From contig DMMW01000029.1 of assembly GCA_003452965.1 (NCBI GenBank), forward strand, positions 1 to 15,197: 15,197 nucleotides of DNA. The letters run 5' to 3'. This document shows, one piece after another, positions 1-6,435 of the stretch. The notes beneath the pieces were generated by a model, which was not told where the DNA came from, did not search any database, and was given only the letters and a program-made list of their open reading frames with translations. The stretch comes from Elusimicrobiota bacterium (GTDB lineage: Bacteria; Elusimicrobiota; UBA8919). Positions within the stretch are counted from its first letter, which is position 1, and every line of letters starts with the position of its first letter. Made by a program: the position numbers and the translations under genes.

Positions 1-1204
1 CACTTTCTTTATCGGTATCTGTTACGAATTTATTGATTGCGACGACTACCGGTACACCAAAAAATTTGGCATTTTCAATATGTTTTTCAAGATTACAAAC
101 CCCTTCTTCTACTGCAGATAGATTTTCCTTTAATAATCCTTCATCGAGCTGTTTGCCTGCAACGATTGTAAATTTACCGGAATGCATTTTTAAAGCGCGG
201 ATTGAACAAACCATCACTACGCAGTTTGGGGTAAGTCCGGAATATCTGCATTTGATATTCATAAACTTCTCCATCCCGCAGTCTGAACCAAAACCGCTTT
301 CTGTAACTACATAATCAGCAAGTTTTAAAGCCATTTGGTCTGCAATAATGGAAGAATTTCCGTGGGCAATATTTGCAAATGGACCCGCATGTACGAAACA
401 CGGAGTATGTTCAGTTGTCTGTAAAAGATTCGGTTTTATTGCATCTTTCAAAAGAACCGTCATAGCACCTGCTACCTGTAAATCTTCAGCGGTTACAGGC
501 TTATTTGAACTGTTCATTGCAACAACAATATTTGCTAAACGTTTTCTCAAATCTTTAAGCGAAGTTGTAAGTGCCAATATAGCCATCACTTCCGACGCTA
601 CCGAAATATCGAAGCCGCTTTGTCTGGTAATACCGTCGTCTTTACTGCCTAAACCGATAACTATATTTCTTAAAGCACGGTCGCTTACATCTACAACTCT
701 TCGCCAGAATATATTGGCAATATCTATATTTAGTTTATTATTCTTATGTAATGAATTATCAAGAAAAGCAGAACAGAGATTATGGGCAATTGAGACAGCG
801 TGAACATCGCCGGTTAAATGGAGATTGAAATCTTCCATTGGTAAAACTTGCGAATATCCTCCGCCTGCGGCACCGCCTTTTATCCCGAATACAGGACCTA
901 ACGAGGGTTGTCTTATTGTTGTTGCAACTTTTTTTGAGATTTTAGAAAGACCCAGTGAAAGTCCTATTGTTGTAACCGTTTTTCCTTCGCCTAACGGTGT
1001 TGGTGTGATTGCAGTAACATCTATATATTTGCCTTTGGGTTTATCTTTAAGGCGATTCAAAATTTCAAGCTTGATTTTTGCCTTATTACTCCCGTAAAGT
1101 TCTATTTCATCCTGTTTAATTCCGATTTTATCGGCAATTTCATTAATTGGCTTGGTTTTTATTGATTGTGCTATTTCAATATCTGATGGTACTTTATTTG
1201 TCAT
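1..1204 (-). CDS. fhs: Formate--tetrahydrofolate ligase, 5' part (cut by window edge)
   Basis: Formyl-THF synthetase (EC 6.3.4.3) joins formate to tetrahydrofolate using ATP, the entry of the methyl branch; it is a cytosolic homotetramer in characterised members. About 401 residues are visible and the C-terminal part (roughly 150 residues in a typical 555-560 aa enzyme) lies outside the window. The N-terminal half is clear: the P-loop TPTPLGEGKT is at residues 67-76, followed by family blocks such as RQPSLGPVFGIKGGAAGGG, HAGPFANIAHG and VVTESGFGSDCGMEKF. The frame is open to the edge. The ATG at 1204 gives the usual N-terminus and has a very strong Shine-Dalgarno (AGGAGG on the minus strand, 1209-1214) 4 nt upstream. 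The gene follows acsE after about 106 AT-rich bases, so it may be the last pathway gene of the operon or have its own promoter. Family identity is certain from the motifs. Confidence 0.97.
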   Translation of the reverse strand, partial: MTNKVPSDIEIAQSIKTKPINEIADKIGIKQDEIELYGSNKAKIKLEILNRLKDKPKGKYIDVTAITPTPLGEGKTVTTIGLSLGLSKISKKVATTIRQPSLGPVFGIKGGAAGGGYSQVLPMEDFNLHLTGDVHAVSIAHNLCSAFLDNSLHKNNKLNIDIANIFWRRVVDVSDRALRNIVIGLGSKDDGITRQSGFDISVASEVMAILALTTSLKDLRKRLANIVVAMNSSNKPVTAEDLQVAGAMTVLLKDAIKPNLLQTTEHTPCFVHAGPFANIAHGNSSIIADQMALKLADYVVTESGFGSDCGMEKFMNIKCRYSGLTPNCVVMVCSIRALKMHSGKFTIVAGKQLDEGLLKENLSAVEEGVCNLEKHIENAKFFGVPVVVAINKFVTDTDKES

Positions 1205-1220
1205 AGCTCCTCCTGAGCAA

Positions 1221-1248
1221 ATTATACAATATTTTAATATTTATACCA
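1221..1248 (-). promoter_or_regulatory. Possible promoter for fhs
   Basis: The 106-base acsE-fhs gap is almost pure A/T. On the minus strand it holds an extended -10-like TGGTATAAA (1240-1248) and, nearer the gene, a TATAAT (1221-1226). No convincing -35 box sits at 16-18 bp from either. The TATAAT would leave a leader of only about a dozen bases. AT-rich spacers give such hexamers by chance, so this is a weak candidate only. Confidence 0.25.
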
Positions 1249-1310
1249 GATATTTTTAAAAAAATCATAATAAGATAATCTAAAAAATATTAATCCTTAA
1301 ACAAGATGTA

Positions 1311-2099
1311 TCATTTTTTTCCATAAGCTTCAAGATATGAATCGCAATAAATATTTTTTCCAAGTAAAAGCTCAGCTGTTATCATTACATTCATTAGTTC
1401 TTTATCTAACGGATTAAGTATTGCCGCGTCCAAACCTGCCGCTAAAGCCATAGCTAAAAAAGTCCTATCTACGAGAGGTCTATCAATGGTCCCCTGTGAT
1501 ACGTTTGACAAACCTAAAATTGTTTTAGGTGCCGGATCGCATATAAGCTTACATTGCCTTATAGTTTCTAAAACTGCATTAGCATGTTCCTGTGCTACAT
1601 TTACTGGAAGAATAACGGCATCAATATAAAGGTTTTCTACTTCAACTTCATGTTCCATACAAGATGCGACTATATTTGCAGCAATTTCAAGACGCGACTC
1701 GGCATTTGCCGGAACGCCTGATTTTGTCATGGTTAGAGCAATGACTTTTGATTTATACTTTTTTGCAAGTGGAAGAAGCATATCAAGTTTTTCTTTTTGT
1801 CCTGAAGCTGAATTGATAAATGAATCGGGACCGGCAATTGAAAGTCCCAATTCCATAACATCTCTTTTAGTTGTATCAATAGCTAAAGGAGCATTTGAAA
1901 TTTCTCTGATTGAATGTATCAGCCATTCCATATCTTTTAATGGCTCAACGGAAGCAGGACCGACATTAACATCCAACACGTTTGCCCCCGCATCCAATTG
2001 TTTTTTAGCAATTTCGTGGATAATGGACTTATTTTTACTCTGTATCGCTTCCTTAACATTTTTGAACATCCCGTTAATTTTTTCCCCAATAATCAACAT
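1311..2099 (-). CDS. acsE: 5-methyltetrahydrofolate:corrinoid/iron-sulfur protein methyltransferase
   Basis: AcsE (MeTr) transfers the methyl group of methyl-THF to the Co(I) corrinoid of the AcsC/AcsD protein, linking the methyl and carbonyl branches. It is a 262-residue TIM-barrel protein of the pterin-binding family, the same length as the Moorella thermoacetica enzyme as I recall it. Visible family blocks are MLIIGEKINGMF at the N-terminus, LDVNVGPASVEPLKDMEWL, INSASGQKEK, YIDAVILPVNVAQEHA, DPAPKTILGLSNVSQ and the C-terminal NIYCDSYLEAYGKK. The frame is open 12 codons further upstream to 2135, but those residues (LKIRRGDRRKN) are basic, not conserved, and read through a small intergenic repeat. 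The ATG at 2099 has a proper Shine-Dalgarno (TAGGAGA) about 7 nt before it, so it is the chosen start. It lies 68 bp downstream of the acetate-kinase homologue. Confidence 0.96.
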   Translation of the reverse strand: MLIIGEKINGMFKNVKEAIQSKNKSIIHEIAKKQLDAGANVLDVNVGPASVEPLKDMEWLIHSIREISNAPLAIDTTKRDVMELGLSIAGPDSFINSASGQKEKLDMLLPLAKKYKSKVIALTMTKSGVPANAESRLEIAANIVASCMEHEVEVENLYIDAVILPVNVAQEHANAVLETIRQCKLICDPAPKTILGLSNVSQGTIDRPLVDRTFLAMALAAGLDAAILNPLDKELMNVMITAELLLGKNIYCDSYLEAYGKK

Positions 2100-2114
2100 A
2101 TTTTTTCTCCTATC

Positions 2115-2143
2115 ACCTCGCCGAATCTTTAGCATAGGCGGGT
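2115..2143. repeat. Small hairpin repeat, family ACCCGCC...CGGCGAGGT
   Basis: On the minus strand this 29-bp element reads ACCCGCC, 13 bases, then CGGCGAGGT; the ends can pair as CGCC/GGCG. The same termini in the same order bracket a 26-bp element at 7804-7829, and similar ends (ACCCGCC...CGGCGGGT) bracket 7946-8010. It sits just upstream of the acsE Shine-Dalgarno and explains the spurious N-terminal extension of the acsE frame. Confidence 0.55.
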
Positions 2144-2167
2144 ATCAAGATAACTTTATTTCAAATC

Positions 2168-3361
2168 TCAACTTTTTTTTAATAAATCGTAAGTTTCTCT
2201 GGCAATCAGTATTTTTGCATTTCTTGGTAGAGTAAAAATTTTCACTTTAGAACCTTTTACATTTATTTCCCTCTCAGTATTTATTGAGTGTATATTTTTT
2301 TTATAATCTATCTTAATTCCGAATTTATCAAAACCATGCAATATTTTTTCTCTAATAAGTGGAGAATTCTCGCCGATTCCGCCGGTAAATCCTATAGCAT
2401 CAACTTTGCCATCCAAAGCGAACCAGTATGCACCAAGATACTTCCTTGCCCTATAAACAAAAATTTCTATGGCAAGTTGTGATTTTTTATTGCCTTTTTC
2501 AGCTTCTTTTACAACACCCTCCATATTTGAACTGATAGCGGAAATACCGTATGTTCCACTCTCTCTATTTAAACATGGTTCAAGTTCTGTCAATGTCCAA
2601 CCTCTCCTTAAAAGATAAAGCACAATACCGACATCCATATCTCCAGGTCTATCGGTCATCACAAGTCCTTCAAGAGGTGTAAAACCCATAGAAGTATCGA
2701 TAGATTTTCCATTTCTAATTGCACAAACACTTGAACCGGCGCCTAAATGAAATGAAATAATATTTATTTTCTTATCTTTCATTATTTCTGATACTGTTTC
2801 TGCAGTATATTTATGGAAAATTCCGTGGAAACCGTATCTTCTTATCTTATAGTCATGAAATAATCTTTCAGGCAAAGCGTATCTATATGCAACTTCAGGG
2901 AGTGTCTGATGAAATGAAGTATCAAAAACCCCGACATTTTTTCTGTTTGGAAGTATTTTTTCAATTTCTTCAATACCTTGCAAATTATACGGATTATGCA
3001 GCGGCGCAATTTCAAAATCTCTGTTGATTTCTTTTTTTACATTTTCATCAATCAGAACCGAAGATGTGAAAGTAGAACCACCATGAACAATTCTATGACC
3101 GATTGCTTTAATTTCATCTTTAAATTTGATGCAACCATATTCAGGACTGATTATAGTTGACAATATAAAATCCAAACCCTTCTTATAATCACAAATCGGT
3201 TGAACGAACCTTTCGGTCTTATTGTTCACAGAATGCGTCAGTATTGACTGCTCAAAACCGATATGTTCCAACACACCTTTACATAATTCTTTTTCGGAAG
3301 GCATATCAAACAATTCATATTCAATCGAATAAATTCTGCAGTTTAATACTAATATTTTCAT
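2168..3361 (-). CDS. ackA: Acetate kinase homologue with altered active site
   Basis: This is a 397-residue member of the acetate kinase family (ASKHA fold), normally acetyl phosphate + ADP to acetate + ATP. Overall similarity is high: GHRIVHGG with the R91-equivalent (residue 90), APLHNP, VFDTSFHQTLP with the catalytic D148-equivalent (147), RRYGFHG with the H180-equivalent (179), TSMGFTPLEGL, the R241-equivalent (238), FTGGIGENS (325-333), and the second PROSITE acetate kinase signature. Several positions that are nearly invariant in the family differ. The N-terminal NxGSSSxK is NCRIYSIE (residues 7-14), HGTSHK is HGIFHK (179-184), HLGNGSS is HLGAGSS (N211 to A208), and the C-terminal TNEE is RNAK, replacing the E384-equivalent by lysine 383. 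(Reference numbering is that of the Methanosarcina thermophila enzyme.) The register stays intact on both sides, so these are substitutions rather than a frameshift. The ATG at 3361 has a GGGG-type Shine-Dalgarno. No phosphotransacetylase gene is in the window. Family membership is certain; acetate kinase activity is not. Confidence 0.85.
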   Translation of the reverse strand: MKILVLNCRIYSIEYELFDMPSEKELCKGVLEHIGFEQSILTHSVNNKTERFVQPICDYKKGLDFILSTIISPEYGCIKFKDEIKAIGHRIVHGGSTFTSSVLIDENVKKEINRDFEIAPLHNPYNLQGIEEIEKILPNRKNVGVFDTSFHQTLPEVAYRYALPERLFHDYKIRRYGFHGIFHKYTAETVSEIMKDKKINIISFHLGAGSSVCAIRNGKSIDTSMGFTPLEGLVMTDRPGDMDVGIVLYLLRRGWTLTELEPCLNRESGTYGISAISSNMEGVVKEAEKGNKKSQLAIEIFVYRARKYLGAYWFALDGKVDAIGFTGGIGENSPLIREKILHGFDKFGIKIDYKKNIHSINTEREINVKGSKVKIFTLPRNAKILIARETYDLLKKS

Positions 3362-3378
3362 AGTTTACCCCGTTTTAT

Positions 3379-3493
3379 AGTGCGATAGCCCAATGGTGCG
3401 ATGGTGCGATTGAGCATTGTATAATTTGATAAAAACAATTACTTTAAATAATAATAATTCTATCGCACAATCCCGCGACCCCACAATCGCGCA
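3379..3493. repeat. Inverted pair of octamer arrays in the acsD-ackA gap
   Basis: At 3379-3410 the plus strand reads as consecutive 8-mers: agtgcgat, agcccaat, ggtgcgat, ggtgcgat. At 3462-3493 it reads atcgcaca, atcccgcg, accccaca, atcgcgca, which on the minus strand are again xxxGCGAT-like octamers. The two arrays face each other across about 50 bases of AT-rich DNA, and their ends share a perfect 9-bp inverted match (3380-3388 with 3460-3468). The rest of this 149-bp gap holds no gene. Its role is unknown; it may be a mobile palindrome or a protein-binding array. Confidence 0.6.
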
Positions 3494-3510
3494 AATATAA
3501 ATTCAATAAC

Positions 3511-4467
3511 TCATTTTTCCATCAATTTATTTATATGATTTTTTATTTCATTAACTGCTTTTGGATGATTCATAACCAAAATATCGCTTCCAGCCTGCAG
3601 ATATCCTGACGCAGTCGCTATCTCCCATAACACACCTCTTTCTTTAAGCGAGCCCCATTCAGGTTTTTCAGTTTCATCTGCTTTACATTCTTTTATTTTC
3701 CATGTTTCCTGTCCGACGAAGGTAATAATCGGTTGTGACATCATTTTATCATTTGACAAAGAAGCCAAGCGTGTTCGCTCTATTATTGTGTAACAATATT
3801 CAAATCCGTAACCTACCCCACCCGTTGAAGGATGAATAACGATTCTGTCAGAGCCGAAACCCATATCACTTATCAAAATATTTAACTGCTTTTCAAGATT
3901 GATATCAAGAGGTGTTTCTGCGATTAATGAATGTCCTCCTGCCTGTGCCGCTGCAGTAAATGTTTTAAAATTTTCTTTAACCGCCATTCCGATAAGACAA
4001 TTTTCACCTTTTGCAATTTGTGAAATATCCATAATTATTGAAGAATCCTTTTCATTATTACCGCAACCTAAAATCATTAATGGAATAGATGTTGCCGATA
4101 AAACATCTTTTACTGTTCTTGCAACCTCTGTAGCAGATGCATTCTTGCCGTCAGGATCAGCACTTAAAAGTCGCAGACAAATTAAATCAGCACCCAAATC
4201 CTCGCATTTTTTTGCCCACTGCGCCGCATTATTTAATACTTCATTAAATTCATTTTTTAGATTTTCAGGCCATTCAGACGGTTCAATATCCCAGACTTCC
4301 ATAGCTATCAATGGCTGATTAGGTGTTAATCCTTCAAAATGTAAAAAAGGAAGGGTATTTATACCGCCGGCTTTTACTTTTCTGCTGCGGGTCCCACCGT
4401 CTTCCTTAGTTGCACCTATAGTTAATTCATAGACATTACCCGGCCATTTTTCTATTACATGTTCCAT
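3511..4467 (-). CDS. acsD: Corrinoid/iron-sulfur protein small subunit (CO dehydrogenase/acetyl-CoA synthase delta subunit)
   Basis: AcsD is the small, cofactor-free TIM-barrel subunit that pairs with AcsC; the B12 corrinoid sits between them and carries the methyl group to AcsB. The protein is 318 residues, the expected size. Recognisable blocks are GGTRSRKVKAGG near the N-terminus, LPFLHFEG, GADLICLRLLSADPDGKN, PLMILGCGNNEKD, RIVIHPSTGGVGYGFEY and the C-terminal GSDILVMNHPKAV. Its ATG directly follows the TAG stop of the upstream acsV gene with no spacer, and its Shine-Dalgarno (GGAGG) lies inside the end of acsV, which suggests translational coupling. It ends 149 bp before the acetate-kinase homologue. 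Identification rests on the family motifs and on its place beside acsC, acsE and acsB. Confidence 0.95.
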   Translation of the reverse strand: MEHVIEKWPGNVYELTIGATKEDGGTRSRKVKAGGINTLPFLHFEGLTPNQPLIAMEVWDIEPSEWPENLKNEFNEVLNNAAQWAKKCEDLGADLICLRLLSADPDGKNASATEVARTVKDVLSATSIPLMILGCGNNEKDSSIIMDISQIAKGENCLIGMAVKENFKTFTAAAQAGGHSLIAETPLDINLEKQLNILISDMGFGSDRIVIHPSTGGVGYGFEYCYTIIERTRLASLSNDKMMSQPIITFVGQETWKIKECKADETEKPEWGSLKERGVLWEIATASGYLQAGSDILVMNHPKAVNEIKNHINKLMEK

Positions 4468-6096
4468 CTATACCTCCAGAATATTTTTAACAGTTGGAAA
4501 TAAATTTAAATCAGTATGCGGAAGAAAAAGCGACGCTGTATAATTATTCATAAAATCATGTTCGGTACTCAAATCAATATATGTCATCATCCTTGCAACC
4601 TGCTTTGCTTCTTCCAATTCTTTTTCTGACATCAGGCATTCTTTAGCGCCTGTTATAGAAGCATTACCGACAAATTCATATCTTTCTATAGGTAAATCAG
4701 GCAGTAGCCCTAAAATTATTGCCTTTTCAATGTCAAGTGCATTACCTAATCCACCAGCAATTTTGACCTGTTCAATCTGAGAAAATTCAAATCCTAATTT
4801 CTTAATAATTACTTCGCATCCCGAAAATACCGCTCCTTTTGAATTAATCACATTCTTAACGTCTTCAGAAGTCATCGATATTTTATCGGTAATAAAAAAT
4901 TCTGAACCATGTTCTCCTTTTTTTATATGCTTTGACGAACCGACAACAAATTCACCGGATTTATCAATAACTCTTTTCAAAAAAAGCTCGGAAATTACTG
5001 AAATAATACCGGCGCCACAGATACCTATAGCTTTTTGATTCCCGATGGTCTTATATGAAATCTTATCATTTTCAAATTTAAATGATTCAATTGCTCCGGC
5101 TTGAGCACGCATTCCCCATTTAATACCGCCACCTTCAAAACATGGTCCCGCTGATGTTGAGCAACAAACAAGGAATTCATTATTACCGAAAACAACTTCA
5201 CCGTTAGTTCCCAAATCAATAAAAAGCGTTGGTTTGCTTGTATGATTAATATTGCATGCAATAACACCTGAAACAATATCACCACCGACATATGCTGAAA
5301 CTGAAGGTATTGCTTTAACGACTGCATTATCGTTAATATTTATTCCAAGTTTAGTAGCATCACTTAAAGGTAAAAAATCCATTTTAGGAATATATGGAAT
5401 TTTTCTGATATATGATGGGTTAATACCGAACAACGTATGTGTCATTGTGGTATTCGCTGCTACCATGACAGTTTTTATGTTATTTGCTGGAATATTTATT
5501 TCTTTTATACATTCTTCAATAAGTTCATTAATACCGTTAACAACTGAGTTATGCAATTGTTCATTGCCTTCCTTATTCTCAGCGAAAATCATTCTCGTAA
5601 TAACATCCTCACCGAAGGCAATCTGGGGATTATACATCGCTTTTGCGCTTAAAATACCATAATTAGGATTTATAAGATAAACAACCAGTGTTGTAGTGCC
5701 GATATCAATTGCGATTCCCAAATCTTTACTTTTGGTTATATCTTTTTCACTTTTTGCTAATTTTATATCAATAGGTTCAAATATCTTTTTACCCCTTATA
5801 AGAATATCTGCTTTTCCTATTCGGGATTCTTCCGGTACAAAAACTTCAGCATCTGTTTTGCAAAAAGTCTTACACGCAAGAACATAATTATTTTTTATTT
5901 CATCTTCTGAAAGATGCAGGGTGCATTTATCAGTTTCACCGCTGATTATCTTTACCTTACATTTACCGCAGATGCCTTTTCCGCCGCATGAATTGTAAAT
6001 ACCGACGCCTGCATTTAACGCCGCAGTTAATAAATCGGTATCTTTATTAACTATAACTTCCTTATTATCTGGTAAAAACTTTATTTTAAAGGACAC
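4468..6096 (-). CDS. acsV: Corrinoid reductive activator, RACo/AcsV type (2Fe-2S ferredoxin + ASKHA ATPase), short form
   Basis: RACo proteins use ATP to drive one-electron reduction of the inactive Co(II) corrinoid of AcsC/AcsD back to Co(I). This one has 542 residues. An N-terminal plant-type [2Fe-2S] domain has ligands C37, C43, C46 and C75 in CGGKGICGKCK...LAC. A stretch of about 45 residues follows, then an ASKHA ATPase domain from about residue 127 (GIAIDIGTTT) with a second phosphate motif (LFIDLGTNGEV), AGPCFEGGG, GICGAGI and KIAGGLGNALD. The characterised Carboxydothermus protein is about 630 residues with a middle domain between linker and ASKHA domain. Here that stretch seems absent, and the length difference of nearly 90 residues fits. 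The start is GTG at 6096 with AGGA about 8 nt upstream. It abuts acsD (TAG then ATG), so the two are almost surely cotranslated. Electron donor unknown. Confidence 0.92.
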   Translation of the reverse strand: MSFKIKFLPDNKEVIVNKDTDLLTAALNAGVGIYNSCGGKGICGKCKVKIISGETDKCTLHLSEDEIKNNYVLACKTFCKTDAEVFVPEESRIGKADILIRGKKIFEPIDIKLAKSEKDITKSKDLGIAIDIGTTTLVVYLINPNYGILSAKAMYNPQIAFGEDVITRMIFAENKEGNEQLHNSVVNGINELIEECIKEINIPANNIKTVMVAANTTMTHTLFGINPSYIRKIPYIPKMDFLPLSDATKLGININDNAVVKAIPSVSAYVGGDIVSGVIACNINHTSKPTLFIDLGTNGEVVFGNNEFLVCCSTSAGPCFEGGGIKWGMRAQAGAIESFKFENDKISYKTIGNQKAIGICGAGIISVISELFLKRVIDKSGEFVVGSSKHIKKGEHGSEFFITDKISMTSEDVKNVINSKGAVFSGCEVIIKKLGFEFSQIEQVKIAGGLGNALDIEKAIILGLLPDLPIERYEFVGNASITGAKECLMSEKELEEAKQVARMMTYIDLSTEHDFMNNYTASLFLPHTDLNLFPTVKNILEV

Positions 6097-6172
6097 TTAT
6101 ATAATCCTGTCATTTCCACCCCCATTTATATCAGTGGAAACTGTATTGAGAATCCAAACATTCTTATAGTTT

Positions 6173-6236
6173 GTCATTCCGAGTGATTTTATCGGGAATC
6201 CAATTAATTTTTGGATTTCTGTTACACAGGAATGAC
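6173..6236. repeat. Miniature inverted-repeat element, GTCATTCC ends
   Basis: The 64-bp element begins gtcattcc (6173-6180) and ends ggaatgac (6229-6236), a perfect 8-bp terminal inverted repeat. A nested perfect 7-bp pair lies inside: aatccaa (6197-6203) with ttggatt (6211-6217). Elements starting GTCATTCC or GTCATTCTGA are common dispersed intergenic repeats in bacterial genomes. Another of this broad type lies at 10250-10358, and a fragment (gtcattctgatcccga) starts at about 7873. Confidence 0.65.
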
Positions 6237-6391
6237 GGACGTGGTGTTGTATTCTCCTTAGCCGAACAATTCGTAAATCATTGTTGAATAGATAATTTTT
6301 ATTATATTTTATCTATAGTAAAGTTGTACGATGCTTCGGAGAATTTCACTCATATTTCTTATATTTATATGGATTCCTGCTTACAACTGCA

Positions 6392-6433
6392 GGGATAACA
6401 TACTCGTTCGGTCCGGTAGGTCCGAACTCCGTG
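6392..6433 (-). repeat. 42-bp hairpin repeat, copy 1, at the 3' end of acsC
   Basis: It matches 15006-15047 at 38 of 42 positions in the same orientation. The core stem is GTTCGG (6406-6411) with CCGAAC (6422-6427), with an inner CC/GG pair and a 4-base loop. The flanks extend the hairpin: minus-strand TAACACAC, which begins with the acsC stop codon, pairs at 7 of 8 positions with GTATGTTA on the other side. There is no U-tract after it, so it is not a standard intrinsic terminator. It may be a REP-like element or an mRNA 3'-end stabiliser. Confidence 0.7.
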
Positions 6434-6435
6434 TG

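Larger units (their letters stand above)
6097..6435. other. Intergenic region acsC-acsV, no gene, repeat-rich
   Basis: These 339 bases hold no credible coding frame. From the acsV side there is a 7-bp hairpin (TTTCCAC 6113-6119 with GTGGAAA 6134-6140), then a 64-bp element with GTCATTCC ends (6173-6236), then about 130 bases of AT-rich DNA. Next comes a fragment ggattcctgc...gcaggga (about 6371-6395), which looks like the worn end of a GTCATTCC-type repeat, and finally a 42-bp hairpin repeat (6392-6433) that touches the acsC stop. I see no convincing promoter, riboswitch or U-tract terminator. Confidence 0.6.

Noticed and set aside
33..1097. Plus-strand reading frames of 93, 151 and 90 residues over the fhs gene
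   Set aside because: They are antisense to a gene with unmistakable formyl-THF synthetase motifs, lack family features and are joined by no Shine-Dalgarno pattern.
1205..1310. THF or cobalamin riboswitch upstream of fhs
   Set aside because: The 106 bases are almost entirely A/T with no GC-rich paired elements or conserved boxes of either class.
2100..2135. Longer N-terminus for AcsE (start at 2135)
   Set aside because: The extra 12 residues translate a small intergenic repeat, and the internal ATG at 2099 has both the Shine-Dalgarno and the family N-terminus.
3300..3361. Frameshift or sequencing error explaining the odd acetate kinase N-terminus
   Set aside because: The register is preserved on both sides (ILVLNC before, S12-I-x-Y and LFDM after), and further substitutions occur at distant sites, so single-base errors do not explain it.
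3379..3493. CRISPR array
   Set aside because: Units are 8 bp with no spacers of 25-40 bp, and no cas genes are present.
6392..6433. Rho-independent terminator after acsC
   Set aside because: The hairpin is strong enough but no run of T follows on the minus strand, and the same element follows a tRNA, so a dispersed repeat fits better.
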